41,332 bases of DNA from Bacteroidales bacterium (lineage in GTDB: Bacteria > Bacteroidota > Bacteroidia > Bacteroidales > VadinHA17), in contig PLML01000160.1 of assembly GCA_003141525.1 (NCBI GenBank), positions 9,833-51,164 of the forward strand. Direction: 5' to 3'. Shown in pieces: positions 25,152-34,987 of this stretch; the first letter of the stretch is position 1, and each line of letters starts with the position of its first letter. A program made the translations under genes and the position numbers. Under the pieces are notes generated by a model. It did no database searches. It was not told where the DNA came from and was given only the letters and a program-made list of their open reading frames with translations.

Positions 25152-27779
25152 ATGAATTTTAATATAAAGAAATTTTTGTTGCTGGTTTTTGTGTCATTTT
25201 ATTTTGTGAACCTGAATGCTACTCATAATAGGGCAGGGGAAATCACCTATAGACAATTGTCGGACCTCACGTATGAGATCACAATAACTACCTTTACTTA
25301 TACCTTAAGTTTCGCAGACAGACCTACACTTAATGTTGAATGGGGCGATAATACAACTTCCGTTGCACCAAGAATACCTCCCAATTTAATTCTGCCGAAC
25401 TATTACAGGAGGAATATCTATATTATAAATCATACTTATCCCGGCCCTGGAATATATAAGATAGTGGTGCAGGACCCAAACAGGAATGCCGGAGTTAAAA
25501 ATATTCCTAATTCAGTGAATGTGATCTTTTCAATTTCAACGATCCTTACAGTAAATCCGGCAATGGGTCGCGACAATTCCCCCATACTACTGAATCCTCC
25601 GTACGATAAAGCTGCTTATCATTATTTATTTATTCATAATCCTTCAGCATATGATCCTGACGGGGACAGCCTGTCCTATAACCTCACAGTCTGTACACGC
25701 GAAGATGCAAGACCTATAATAGGGTATACATTACCCCCGGCAACCCGTTCAATAAGAGTAGATTCCGTCAGCGGTGACCTTATCTGGGATACCCCGGCTG
25801 ACACGGGGAAATTTAATGTAGCTATGGATATAAATGAATGGCGAAACGGGAAAAAAATCGGAGTGATCGAACGCGACATGCAGATAGAAGTTTACAATAC
25901 CAACAACAAACCCCCTATTAACGGTCCTCTTAAAGATTATTGTGTGCAGGCAGGAGATACCATTGATTTCCTCTTTACAGCGACTGATCCGGATAAGGAT
26001 TTATTAACACTTAACGCTTCATCAGGTGTCTTCGGGCTTGGGTCATGTAAAGCCACTTTTACTAAAGTAGATTCTGTGGCAGGATTTGCATCCTCCAGAT
26101 TCCGATGGATTACCTGTCATGAGGCAGTTAGGAAACAACCGTATAATGTTATCTTTAAATCTGATGACAATAATCCTGATGTCAAGCTGGCGGATATTAG
26201 TAATATAAATATCAGAGTGCTTGGTCCGGCGCCTCATCTCCTTAATGCAGTTCCGGAAGGTAAATCAATCAGGATAACCTGGTCTCCATATGTGACCAGT
26301 TTCGTAGCCGGATTCAGTGTCTACAGAAGGGAAGGAGCCTCTACATTCAAACCAGATTCATGCACCGCAGGTATTCCTGCTTCCACAGGATTTATAAAAG
26401 TAGGGTATATTGGCGGAAGTTCTGCTATATCATTTGTTGATAATGATAACGGACAAGGGTTGCAATTCGGTAAGGAATTTACCTACAGAATAGTTTCTGT
26501 TTATCCTAATGGAACTGAAAGCAAAGCTTCGAATGAGATTACATCAACTCTTGTATCAGGTGTACCGGTGATTAAAAATGTGAGCATAAGAAATACGGAT
26601 GCAGTAAATGGATCGATTTTCCTTTCATGGAAAAAGCCCCAAAAACTCGACACTATTCCTGCAGCTGGTCCGTTTGAATACCTTATTTATAGGGCAACCG
26701 GAGTCAGTGGAACTGACTTTAAGCAGATTACCTCTATTCAAACAACGGATTTGAATGACACTGTCTATATTGACACTTTATTAAACACTTCAACGACAGG
26801 TTATATTTACAGGATTGATTTATATAATAATAGTCCTGGTAACAGGTTTCTCATTGGCGACCCGGGGTATGCATCCTCAATTTTTCTTACAATCACTCCA
26901 GGCGATAAAAAAGCACGTTTCACTATTAACCGTAATGTTCCCTGGATAAATACCGAATATGATTTCTACAGGTTGAATGATGTAACAAATCTTTATGATT
27001 CGATTGGAACAACAAATCAATTGACCTGGATCAATTATGGACTCATAAACGGTAAACAGTACTGTTACTATGTCAAATCGGCTGGCGGTTACCTGGGTGA
27101 TAATATGCCGAAGAACCTGATTAATCTTTCAGAGATCACCTGTATCACTCCAATTGATAATGAACCACCTTGTACTCCTGTTTTGAATGTTACCAGCAAA
27201 TGCGATAGCTTATACAACTCTCTTTCTTGGACTATTGCAGATACTGCTTGTTTTAAAGATGTTGCAGGCTATAAGATATATGCTAAAATGAAATCTGAAC
27301 CAGATCTTTCACTGCTGTTAACAATAAACGATAAAAACACCTTTTCTTACAAGCACTTTCCGGGGGGGGGAACGATTTCAGGATGTTATGCTATTTCTGC
27401 TTTTGATTTAGCTGGCAATGAGAGCCCTAAATCTGTAATGATTTGTATTGATTCCTGCAACTTTTATGAGATCCCAAATGTTTTTACTCCGAATGGTGAT
27501 AACATTAATGATAAACTGGTAGCAAAAACAACAGGACTTGTTGAAAAAATTGATTTCAGACTTTTTAACAGGGATGGAATGTTGTTATTCAGGACCGAAG
27601 ACCCTAAAATTAACTGGGATGGGACCTATAAGGGACACATTGTATCTCCCGGAGTATATTTTTATCAATGTGATGTTTATGAAAACCGTATTTCAGGAGT
27701 TGAATTATTCCACCTCACGGGTTTTGTTCATGTTATAACCGAAATCAATTCCAAGGTTACTCCGCAGACTACAAAATAA
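25152..27779 (+). CDS. large exported protein with gliding-motility/CHU_C-type C-terminal domain (T9SS type B)
   Basis: 875 residues with a Sec signal peptide (FLLLVFVSFYFVNLNA, cleavage near residue 23, then THNRAGEITYRQL). The N-terminal region resembles the PKD/cadherin-like modules common in such proteins (VEWGDN, AYDPDGDSLSYNL, then VDSVSGDLIWDTP). The middle (about 360-770) is made of fibronectin-like repeats (IRITWSPY, VYRREG, LIYRATG, GYKIYAKM). The C-terminal domain (about 774-862) has IPNVFTPNGDNINDK, FRLFNRDGMLLF, WDGTYKG and SPGVYFYQCDVYE, the type B sorting domain recognised by type IX secretion. It is thus probably secreted or cell-surface attached. A G9 run at 27362-27370 (P737-G740) is a possible slippage site. 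An AGGAG-like site lies just upstream. The TPR gene follows after 18 bases. Confidence 0.9.
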   Translation: MNFNIKKFLLLVFVSFYFVNLNATHNRAGEITYRQLSDLTYEITITTFTYTLSFADRPTLNVEWGDNTTSVAPRIPPNLILPNYYRRNIYIINHTYPGPGIYKIVVQDPNRNAGVKNIPNSVNVIFSISTILTVNPAMGRDNSPILLNPPYDKAAYHYLFIHNPSAYDPDGDSLSYNLTVCTREDARPIIGYTLPPATRSIRVDSVSGDLIWDTPADTGKFNVAMDINEWRNGKKIGVIERDMQIEVYNTNNKPPINGPLKDYCVQAGDTIDFLFTATDPDKDLLTLNASSGVFGLGSCKATFTKVDSVAGFASSRFRWITCHEAVRKQPYNVIFKSDDNNPDVKLADISNINIRVLGPAPHLLNAVPEGKSIRITWSPYVTSFVAGFSVYRREGASTFKPDSCTAGIPASTGFIKVGYIGGSSAISFVDNDNGQGLQFGKEFTYRIVSVYPNGTESKASNEITSTLVSGVPVIKNVSIRNTDAVNGSIFLSWKKPQKLDTIPAAGPFEYLIYRATGVSGTDFKQITSIQTTDLNDTVYIDTLLNTSTTGYIYRIDLYNNSPGNRFLIGDPGYASSIFLTITPGDKKARFTINRNVPWINTEYDFYRLNDVTNLYDSIGTTNQLTWINYGLINGKQYCYYVKSAGGYLGDNMPKNLINLSEITCITPIDNEPPCTPVLNVTSKCDSLYNSLSWTIADTACFKDVAGYKIYAKMKSEPDLSLLLTINDKNTFSYKHFPGGGTISGCYAISAFDLAGNESPKSVMICIDSCNFYEIPNVFTPNGDNINDKLVAKTTGLVEKIDFRLFNRDGMLLFRTEDPKINWDGTYKGHIVSPGVYFYQCDVYENRISGVELFHLTGFVHVITEINSKVTPQTTK
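27362..27370 (+). repeat. homopolymeric G9 tract in coding sequence
   Basis: Nine consecutive G, encoding Gly738-739 and parts of Pro737 and Gly740 in the exported T9SS-type protein. It is the longest G or C run I see in the window. Loss of one G gives a TAG stop at 27409-27411; gain of one G gives a TGA at 27404-27406 (window coordinates). Confidence 0.9.
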
Positions 27780-27797
27780 TTTTGAAGGACTTGTAAA

Positions 27798-29000
27798 ATG
27801 AAGAAGATTATAATTCTGGTTTGGATATGTCTGAGTGCCGGCGCAGTTTTTGGACAGCAGGCTGTTGATTATATTCTTAAAGCAAAAGCACTCACCGAAG
27901 CAGGGAAACCCGAACAGGCGATCAGCCTGCTGAACCAGGCTATAAGTGCGATGAAAGAGAGCAGACTATTCACCCAAAGAGCTGAGGCTTATATTCTGAA
28001 AGGCGACTATTCTGCAGCCATAGGCGATTTTAATGAGGCTAATAAATTAACTGCGTTCTCGGGAGAATATGGTCTTTCAAGAATTTATGCTCTGAAAGGA
28101 GATGCCGGCACGGCACTTTATCATCTTGAAATAACCATGAATTCTCCTTATAAAAAAGGTGAAAAGGAGATTATACTCGACCCGGCATTCAGTACTATAG
28201 AGAACAGGCAGGAATGGCGTCAGTTTTGGAAGAAAGAATGGTACAGTATAACTGAAAAAAGTATTTCGGAAATAGAATACTATATTTCAGCCGGTAAAAT
28301 AGATGAATCAAAAGATGTCCTTTCAGAACTTAAGAAAAGTTCTGAAGGCAGTGCTGACATACTTTATGCTGAAGCACTGGTCGACCTTGCTTCCGGAAAA
28401 TATCCTGAGGCAATGAAGGTAATCGCCGGTCTCACTACCTCAAATCCGGGAAATGAGAAGTATTTAAGGATTCTGGCAAAAGCTCAGACCGGAGCATCTG
28501 ATCCGGCAGGTGCATCAACAACTTATTCTCAGCTTCTGAGTTCCGGTGTTGCTGATGCCGGGTTGCTGATGATGAGAGCTGATTGTTACAGAAAAACCGG
28601 GGAAACTGAGAAGGCTTTGATTGATATCAATAAATATCTTGAGATCTATCCTGAAAACAGCTCTGCTTTGAGCCTGGCCGGAAAAGTGGAGGCTAAATCA
28701 GGAGATAACCTGAAAGCCCTGGAATACTTTTCAAAAAACCTGAAACTTTATCCTAACGATCCGGAATGTTATATTGACCGGGCGGATTCGTACTTTGTTT
28801 CGAAGTCCTGGGATTTGGCTATTAATGACTACAGTATGTCGCTGGATCTCAAACCGGCCAATTCTGATGTTTGGCTTAATAAAGGTATAGCTCTGCTTAA
28901 TTTAGGTAAGGTGGATGATGCATGTCATGATTTCAGAAGATCCTTCAGCCTGGGAAATAAACGTGTAACAGAGTATATCAGCAGAAATTGCATTAAATAA
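27798..29000 (+). CDS. exported tetratricopeptide-repeat protein
   Basis: 400 residues with a signal peptide (MKKIIILVWICLSAGAVFG, then QQAVDY). TPR-like helix pairs run through the mature protein, such as AEAYILKGDYSAAIGDFNEA, ADCYRKTGETEKALIDINKY, AGKVEAKSGDNLKALEYFSK and NKGIALLNLGKVDDACHDFR, the latter close to the TPR consensus. TPR arrays mediate protein contacts, so a periplasmic scaffold role is plausible. It starts 18 bases after the T9SS-type gene and is likely co-transcribed. A link to secretion of its neighbour is possible but not shown. The 3' end converges on the histidine kinase gene across a short palindromic element. Confidence 0.88.
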   Translation: MKKIIILVWICLSAGAVFGQQAVDYILKAKALTEAGKPEQAISLLNQAISAMKESRLFTQRAEAYILKGDYSAAIGDFNEANKLTAFSGEYGLSRIYALKGDAGTALYHLEITMNSPYKKGEKEIILDPAFSTIENRQEWRQFWKKEWYSITEKSISEIEYYISAGKIDESKDVLSELKKSSEGSADILYAEALVDLASGKYPEAMKVIAGLTTSNPGNEKYLRILAKAQTGASDPAGASTTYSQLLSSGVADAGLLMMRADCYRKTGETEKALIDINKYLEIYPENSSALSLAGKVEAKSGDNLKALEYFSKNLKLYPNDPECYIDRADSYFVSKSWDLAINDYSMSLDLKPANSDVWLNKGIALLNLGKVDDACHDFRRSFSLGNKRVTEYISRNCIK

Positions 29001-29026
29001 GTTAATCTCAATTTCTATATTTTTTT

Positions 29027-29054
29027 GCCCCCCTTTAGGGAAGATGGGAGGCAT
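29027..29054. repeat. CCCCTTTAGGGG-family element, copy 2 (short)
   Basis: GCCCCCCTTTAGGGAAGATG at 29027-29046 followed by GGGAGGC. It matches the CCCCCCTTTAGAGGGAAGG part of the element at 37031-37049 and lies between the convergent stops of the TPR and kinase genes, preceded by a T7 run on the + strand. Confidence 0.55.
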
Positions 29055-32000
29055 TCATCTTATGTGTTTAAGTATTCTTTCGAATAGATCATGAGGTTTG
29101 AACGGTTTGAGGACGTAATCGTTTATTTTGAGGTCCTCAATTTTATCATGGCTTTCTGACATAATCGCTGCTGTAAGGGCAACAATAGGGATGTCCTTGA
29201 GGTGTGGATTATCTGATTTCCTTATTATCCGTGTTGCTTCGATGCCATCCATGACAGGCATATGCAAATCCATGAGTATGAGATCAAAATCTTCTTTTTC
29301 AAGAATATCCAGTGCAATCTGACCGTTTTCAGCGTGTGTAACTAATACTCCCCAACCAATCAGGAATTTATTAGCAACAAAAAAATTTATTTTATTGTCC
29401 TCTGCTACCAGTATCTTTTTGCCTTCGAGTCCGGAAAAGCTCTCAGGTATTTCTATTGTCGTCGATTGGGCACCTTTTTCTGAAATTCCAAATGACATGT
29501 CAAACCGGAAGGTAGATCCCTTTTCAGGCTCGCTATCGATAGTTATTGAACCCCCCTGCAGTTCAATCAGTTTTTTACAGATTGCCAGGCCGAGTCCTGT
29601 ACCACCAAAATTTCTGGTTGTATCTGACGAAGCTTGTGTAAAGCTGTCAAAGATCATAGTTTGCTTATCTTTAGGAATACCTATACCTGTATCGGTAACC
29701 GTGAATTCCAATTTAGACTGATTATCTATTCGGCTTAATTCTTTTACCATTACCTGAACACTTCCATGAATAGTGAACTTCAGAGCATTTGACAGCAAGT
29801 TGGAAAGAATCTGATTTAGCCTTATCGGGTCACCTATAACCTCAGTGGGCAGGTCACTGGCTTTCTTTATGTCAAAACTCAGATTCTTTGCTTTTGACCT
29901 GAATGAATATGATCTTAAAATCTCATCGAGAAAGTCACTGAAGTTAAATTGTGTCTGTTCGAAAATTATTTTACCCGATTCCATTTTATTGTAATCGAGG
30001 ACATCGTTTACGAGTGTAAGAAGATGGTTTCCCGAAAATTTAAGGGCTTTGATATAATCCATCTGATCTTCGCGCGGATTTCCCTGGAGAAGAAGATTTG
30101 TAATTCCGATTACTTCATTAAGGGGGGTCCTTATTTCATGACTCATTGTTGACATGAACAATTGCTTTGATTGCGCTGCCTCTTCGGCTTTCTGGCGTGC
30201 AAGAATGATGTTATCGAGCATCATTCTTCGCTGAAGGGCCACTGCAATCTGATTAGCAATAAATTCCATAATATAAAGATCATCCTGAGAAAACTTGTCC
30301 TCATTATAATAATCCTGCAGGCACATTACCCCTATTATGTCATTCTCTACTTTCAAAGGAACACCCATCCAGACTTTACATGGTGTTCCTACCATGTCAA
30401 TATCTCCTGATTCGTCGAGTAATTTCAGATCTTTTCCTTTAAGAAGAACTGACTTTTTGTTATTTATTACCCATCCTGTAATTGTCTTTTTGATGGGGAT
30501 TTCATAAAAGTTGTCCTTTTCGTCCATAAAAAATGGCAGGGAGAGAGTTTGTGTTGACTTATCATAAAGAGCTATAAAAAAATTGTTAGTATCCCATATT
30601 TTACTTAGCTCCTGGACAATGATGGGATAAATTTCCTTTATGTCGTATTGTTTAAGGGCAGCATTTGATATATTAAATAAAATTTCCTGTAAAAGCTGAT
30701 TTTTCCTTTCAGTCGTAATATCTCTGTAAATGCCAAGATTAGCAACAATTTCATCATTTATGACGATAGCAGTTGCAACGAGGGAAACATGAATGTTATT
30801 ACCATTTTTATCCTTTCTTATTGTTTGCCTTACCTCCTTCTGGTTATGAGATGCAAGAGCATCGATTTTTATAGCTTCCTCTTTAAGATTATCCGGGACC
30901 ACAAGATCATTAATGTTTTTGTTCACTGCCTCTTCCGTAGTATAGTTAAAAAGACTGGTGAACTCGCGGTTGATCATGGAGATTATTCCTGATGGGCTTG
31001 TAATTGCAATAGCAGCCGGAGTTGAATTATATAAATGTTCAAGAAATGCTTTCTCCCTTATTATCTGATTCTCATATTCTTTTTGCTTGCTTATATCTCT
31101 AACGACTCCTCTATATCCAACAATCTTGTTATCAAAAAACACTGCAAAGGAATGTGTAACCATTGGAACTAAAGTTCCATCCTTTTTTCTGGCAAAATAC
31201 TCATTGCTTGAGATTTGTCCGGGCGAAGACAACGATTTCAGGTTTTCAATCATTGTCTTATAACTCTCAGGAAATATTTCTGCAATATTAATACCCGATT
31301 CCAGGTCTTCCTTTGAATATCCGAAAAAATTGAGCCCCTGCTTATTGGCATATAGGACCTTTCCTGAAAGATCTACTTCATAAACCATCTCGGGAAGCAA
31401 ATCTGCAAACTTCTCAAAAACGACTCCCTGTTTATTCTGATCATCCTTGCTTCTCTGCTGACTCCCCGGTTCCCATGTTATAACGAAATTTCCCGATGAA
31501 AGCAGGAAACCCACATAAAATCCCTCGGAATCGTCACCGGTCGGTGAGGCTGCTAATTTATGAGTATCACCGGTTAAAAGGAGGTGATTGAGAAGTTCAA
31601 TCAGCTTAACCCTCTTAACGAGTGGTGTCTCCTCTATATATTTGCCAATTACTTCACTTTTATTTATGAATTCTACCTCTTCTACTTTTCTGTTCAGATC
31701 AATAATATAAAACCTGTTATTGTCATCAACACTGAAAAGCGCAAGATAACTCCTGATAGTTTCAAAAATTTCTTCCAGTAAGCTTCCATGACTATCTTTT
31801 ATCTTTCTGTCTTTTACTGGTTTAATTTCAGAAAAGATTGTAAGGAGATAAATCTCATTTTCGAGTTGTACAGTGTCTGCCGAAAAAAGATAGGGTTTTT
31901 CTTCACCTGTTTTCGTTTTCAGGACTACGGGATAGCCCTTGATACTTTTTAGCTTGCAAATAAGTTTTATATATTTATTGCTATCCTCAAAATCTGCAAA

Positions 32001-32264
32001 AATCTGGATATCATCAGAGGTATGACCAATAATTTCTTCTTTTGAGTAACCAAGTGTTTTATGAAATGTTTCATTAACATCAACGTACTGGCCAGTATCT
32101 AACTTGCTGATTGCCATCAGGTAGTTTGTGGAGTGAAAAATCCTGAAGATCATTTCCCTGACTATCTCTGATTTATCCTGGCTTTTTGAACGTAATAATT
32201 CAAGTTCCTTCTCCAGCTTTTTGTTTGTTTCCAGCAACTCAATGTAACTCTCTTTATAATCCAT
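29055..32264 (-). CDS. soluble hybrid histidine kinase (PAS-PAS-PAS-GAF-HisKA-HATPase-REC)
   Basis: 1069 residues from the ATG at 32264; a TTG one codon earlier is less likely. No membrane helix, so it should sense in the cytosol. An N-terminal coiled coil leads into a PAS module (about 45-150, VNETFHKTLGYSKEEIIG), a poorly defined segment, then PAS modules at about 285-395 (LYANKQGLNFFGYSKEDLES) and about 405-520 (MINREFTSLFNYTTEEAVN), a GAF domain (about 530-685), HisKA with H709 in MSHEIRTPLNEV, and HATPase (NLLSNALKFT, DTGIGIP, GGTGLGLAIC). The receiver at the end has D999 in LILMDLHMPVMDG and K in YVLKPFKP. No response regulator is adjacent. Downstream output may act through a separate phosphotransfer protein. 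Confidence 0.93.
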   Translation of the reverse strand: MDYKESYIELLETNKKLEKELELLRSKSQDKSEIVREMIFRIFHSTNYLMAISKLDTGQYVDVNETFHKTLGYSKEEIIGHTSDDIQIFADFEDSNKYIKLICKLKSIKGYPVVLKTKTGEEKPYLFSADTVQLENEIYLLTIFSEIKPVKDRKIKDSHGSLLEEIFETIRSYLALFSVDDNNRFYIIDLNRKVEEVEFINKSEVIGKYIEETPLVKRVKLIELLNHLLLTGDTHKLAASPTGDDSEGFYVGFLLSSGNFVITWEPGSQQRSKDDQNKQGVVFEKFADLLPEMVYEVDLSGKVLYANKQGLNFFGYSKEDLESGINIAEIFPESYKTMIENLKSLSSPGQISSNEYFARKKDGTLVPMVTHSFAVFFDNKIVGYRGVVRDISKQKEYENQIIREKAFLEHLYNSTPAAIAITSPSGIISMINREFTSLFNYTTEEAVNKNINDLVVPDNLKEEAIKIDALASHNQKEVRQTIRKDKNGNNIHVSLVATAIVINDEIVANLGIYRDITTERKNQLLQEILFNISNAALKQYDIKEIYPIIVQELSKIWDTNNFFIALYDKSTQTLSLPFFMDEKDNFYEIPIKKTITGWVINNKKSVLLKGKDLKLLDESGDIDMVGTPCKVWMGVPLKVENDIIGVMCLQDYYNEDKFSQDDLYIMEFIANQIAVALQRRMMLDNIILARQKAEEAAQSKQLFMSTMSHEIRTPLNEVIGITNLLLQGNPREDQMDYIKALKFSGNHLLTLVNDVLDYNKMESGKIIFEQTQFNFSDFLDEILRSYSFRSKAKNLSFDIKKASDLPTEVIGDPIRLNQILSNLLSNALKFTIHGSVQVMVKELSRIDNQSKLEFTVTDTGIGIPKDKQTMIFDSFTQASSDTTRNFGGTGLGLAICKKLIELQGGSITIDSEPEKGSTFRFDMSFGISEKGAQSTTIEIPESFSGLEGKKILVAEDNKINFFVANKFLIGWGVLVTHAENGQIALDILEKEDFDLILMDLHMPVMDGIEATRIIRKSDNPHLKDIPIVALTAAIMSESHDKIEDLKINDYVLKPFKPHDLFERILKHIR

Positions 32265-32325
32265 CAATCTGGTCTTTACAATTACAATTTAAAATTAGCA
32301 AATATTGAATTATTTCTATTTATTT

Positions 32326-32970
32326 CTATTTATTTCTGTTTTTCCTGTAATAATTACAAAAATCAGTTAATCCGCATCTGCTGCAAAGAGGATTTCTGGC
32401 TTTGCAAACGTATCGCCCGTGCAGTATCAGCCAGTGATGTGCTTCATGAATCAGTTCAGCAGGAATATGCCGGGTCAGCTGTAATTCCACACTTAAAGGT
32501 GTTTTAGCATTTTTAACCAGGCCTAGCCTGTGTGAAACCCTGAAAACATGAGTATCAACAGCCATTACTGGTTTTCTGAAGATCACAGAAGCAACAACGT
32601 TTGCACTTTTTCTTCCAACCCCCGGCAGACGTTGTAAAAGCTCCGGTTCAGAAGGTACATTTCCTCCAAATTCAGATATCAGCATTCGTGACATTCCCGA
32701 AAGATGCTTCGCCTTGTTATTTGGATAAGTGCATGACTTTATAAATTCAAAAATCGCCTCCGGTTCAGCTTTGGCCATCGATTCAGCATCCGGATATTTT
32801 TTAAAAAGAGCAGGTATTATTAGATTGACTCTCTTGTCAGTGCATTGCGCAGAAAGGATCACTGCAACGAGAAGTTCAAAAGGATTCTCATATTCCAGTT
32901 CAGTCTCAGCAGCAGGGAAGATTGACTGAAAATATTCTATGGTCCGGTTAAATCTTTCCCTGGTAGTCAT
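32326..32970 (-). CDS. nth: endonuclease III (DNA glycosylase/AP lyase)
   Basis: Base-excision repair enzyme acting on oxidised pyrimidines. 214 residues from the ATG at 32970; a longer reading from a TTG at 33021 adds a Cys-rich tail unlike the family. The helix-hairpin-helix LPGVGRKSANVV contains catalytic Lys121, and VDTHVFRVSHRLGL has catalytic Asp139. The C-terminal 4Fe-4S loop is complete (C189, C196, C199, C205, spacing C-X6-C-X2-C-X5-C). Divergent from the ABC-F gene with 63 bases between starts. Confidence 0.95.
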   Translation of the reverse strand: MTTRERFNRTIEYFQSIFPAAETELEYENPFELLVAVILSAQCTDKRVNLIIPALFKKYPDAESMAKAEPEAIFEFIKSCTYPNNKAKHLSGMSRMLISEFGGNVPSEPELLQRLPGVGRKSANVVASVIFRKPVMAVDTHVFRVSHRLGLVKNAKTPLSVELQLTRHIPAELIHEAHHWLILHGRYVCKARNPLCSRCGLTDFCNYYRKNRNK

Positions 32971-33008
32971 AGATCTTAAATTAATAGCGCAGGTAAGGTA
33001 ACACTTTT

Positions 33009-33016
33009 TATCTTTG
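33009..33016 (+). promoter_or_regulatory. candidate -7 box (TATCTTTG) for the ABC-F gene
   Basis: TATCTTTG is an exact fit to TAnnTTTG and close to the Bacteroidota consensus, 17 bases before the ATG at 33034. The -33 site is not clear. A start of transcription so close to the ATG would give a very short leader. Confidence 0.45.
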
Positions 33017-33033
33017 CACAATATTGATTATTT

Positions 33034-34908
33034 ATGATAAGTTACCTTCAGGCAGACAGTATTGCCAGACGAATAGGAGACAATCTTCTTTTCGAAAAAA
33101 TAAGTTTTAATATAAACAAAGATGATAAGGTTGCTCTGATTGCTGTAAATGGGGCAGGCAAATCCTCATTACTCGATATACTTGCCGGCAGGGAAAATCC
33201 GGATAATGGTTCTCTCAGTGTAAAGCGTGATTTACGAATAGCATATCTTCAGCAATCTCCAGTTCTGAATGATTCAAACAAAATAATTGATGAGCTTTTC
33301 TGCACCGACAGTGAACTTGTAAAAGTCATAAGGGACTATGAAGAATGTATCCTCACAGGTTCTTCCGGAATGTTGCAGATCATGATTCAAAAGATGGATG
33401 ATCATAAAGCATGGGATTACGAAGTGGCAGTAAAGCAGATTCTATTCAAACTGAAACTTACAGATCTTAATGCGGTAATCGGGACTCTGTCGGGCGGACA
33501 GAAGAAAAGAGTGGCCCTGGCAAAAATTCTTGTAGAAGATGCTGATTTTCTTATACTTGATGAGCCTACTAACCATCTTGATCTTGATATGATCGAGTGG
33601 CTGGAGGAGTATCTTATTAAGTCGAAAAAGACTCTTCTGATGGTTACTCACGACAGGTACTTTCTCGACAGAGTCTGTAACTTGATATTGGAACTTTCCG
33701 ATAACGAACTCTACAGGTATGAGGGCAATTATGAATATTTCCTTGAAAAAAAGCAAAGCAGGGAGTATTCAGCGAAGATGAATTCCGAGAAAGCCAGGAA
33801 CCTTTTAAAGACGGAGCTCGACTGGATGAGACGGATGCCAAAAGCGCGACGGCATAAGGCCAAATCGAGGATTGAGTCATTTTATGATCTTAAGGAAAAA
33901 GCAGCTAACAGGCCCGATGAAAAGAGCATCAATATAAATGTCAACATTTCAAGAATGGGAAGCAAGATCCTGGAAATGAAAAAAGTGAGCAAATCATATG
34001 GCGAAAAGGTAGTTCTTAAGGACTTTACTTATCTCTTCAACAGATTTGAAAAAGCAGGACTTATCGGCAGGAATGGTACAGGAAAAACAACTTTACTGAA
34101 TATAATTACAGGGCTTACTGAACCTGATACAGGATCGGTCGAACGCGGAGAAACAATAGTCTTTGGCTATTACAGGCAACAGGGTATTGAATTTAACAAT
34201 GATATGACAGTTATCGATGCGGTGAAGAATTTAGCAGAAAAAGTCGTCATCAGCAATGGAAATGTACTTTCAATAACACAGTTCATGAATTATTTTCTGT
34301 TTCCCCCTGAAAAACAGTATACCTTAATCAGAAAATTGTCAGGTGGAGAAAAGAGACGTCTTTACCTCCTGACTGTACTCATGAAGAACCCAAATTTTCT
34401 GATACTGGACGAGCCAACCAATGATCTTGATATCCTTACACTTAATGTACTCGAGGAATATCTTGCAGGTTTCAAAGGCTGTGTAATAGTAGTATCGCAC
34501 GACAGGTATTTTATGGATAAGGTTGTTGATCATATTTTTGAATATAAAGGAGATGGAGTTATAAAGGATTTCCCGGGGAATTACACTCAGCTCAGAGAAA
34601 AGCAGAAAGAGTCTGAAAAGCAGATAGTAAGCGTTAAGCCTTCAAAAGCTTCAAATTCAGAGGAATCGACAGAAATTCCTTCTAAGAAAGAAAAAAAACA
34701 GGGTCTGACATTTAAAGAAAAGAGGGAATTTGAGGAACTATCCAATGAAATCCAGAAGCTCGAGTCGGAAAAAAAACTGATTGAAACTGAATTGAGCCGG
34801 GGTATTCTTAATAATGAGGACTTATTGTCTAAGTCCAAAAGGCATGGTGAAATAATGAAGATACTGGATGAAAGAGAGTTAAGATGGCTTGAATTGAGTG
34901 AGAAATGA
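33034..34908 (+). CDS. ABC-F family ATPase (Uup-like)
   Basis: 624 residues, two fused ATP-binding cassettes with no membrane domain. First: Walker A AVNGAGKSS (K43), signature LSGGQKKRVALAK and Walker B DFLILDEPTNHLDL. Second: RNGTGKTT (K351), LSGGEKRRLYLL and NFLILDEPTNDLDI. The linker (about 240-290) is a charged helix pair, and the C-terminal 90 residues are a Lys/Glu-rich coiled coil (LEKKQ..SNEIQKLESEKKLIETEL), which is the Uup layout. Such proteins bind the ribosome and affect translation; some give antibiotic protection, but nothing here shows that. Divergent from nth, and followed after 79 bases by aroB. Confidence 0.9.
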   Translation: MISYLQADSIARRIGDNLLFEKISFNINKDDKVALIAVNGAGKSSLLDILAGRENPDNGSLSVKRDLRIAYLQQSPVLNDSNKIIDELFCTDSELVKVIRDYEECILTGSSGMLQIMIQKMDDHKAWDYEVAVKQILFKLKLTDLNAVIGTLSGGQKKRVALAKILVEDADFLILDEPTNHLDLDMIEWLEEYLIKSKKTLLMVTHDRYFLDRVCNLILELSDNELYRYEGNYEYFLEKKQSREYSAKMNSEKARNLLKTELDWMRRMPKARRHKAKSRIESFYDLKEKAANRPDEKSININVNISRMGSKILEMKKVSKSYGEKVVLKDFTYLFNRFEKAGLIGRNGTGKTTLLNIITGLTEPDTGSVERGETIVFGYYRQQGIEFNNDMTVIDAVKNLAEKVVISNGNVLSITQFMNYFLFPPEKQYTLIRKLSGGEKRRLYLLTVLMKNPNFLILDEPTNDLDILTLNVLEEYLAGFKGCVIVVSHDRYFMDKVVDHIFEYKGDGVIKDFPGNYTQLREKQKESEKQIVSVKPSKASNSEESTEIPSKKEKKQGLTFKEKREFEELSNEIQKLESEKKLIETELSRGILNNEDLLSKSKRHGEIMKILDERELRWLELSEK

Positions 34909-34987
34909 TTTCAATTTTTCTATTTTATGAAAATTAGCGATGAATTAGGTCAGATTTTTTAACTTTAACAATCAATAAGTTGCTCTA

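Noticed and set aside
33034-34908. ABC-F protein as an antibiotic resistance determinant
   Set aside because: Its coiled-coil C-terminus is Uup-like and its genomic setting is housekeeping; no resistance-specific feature is visible.
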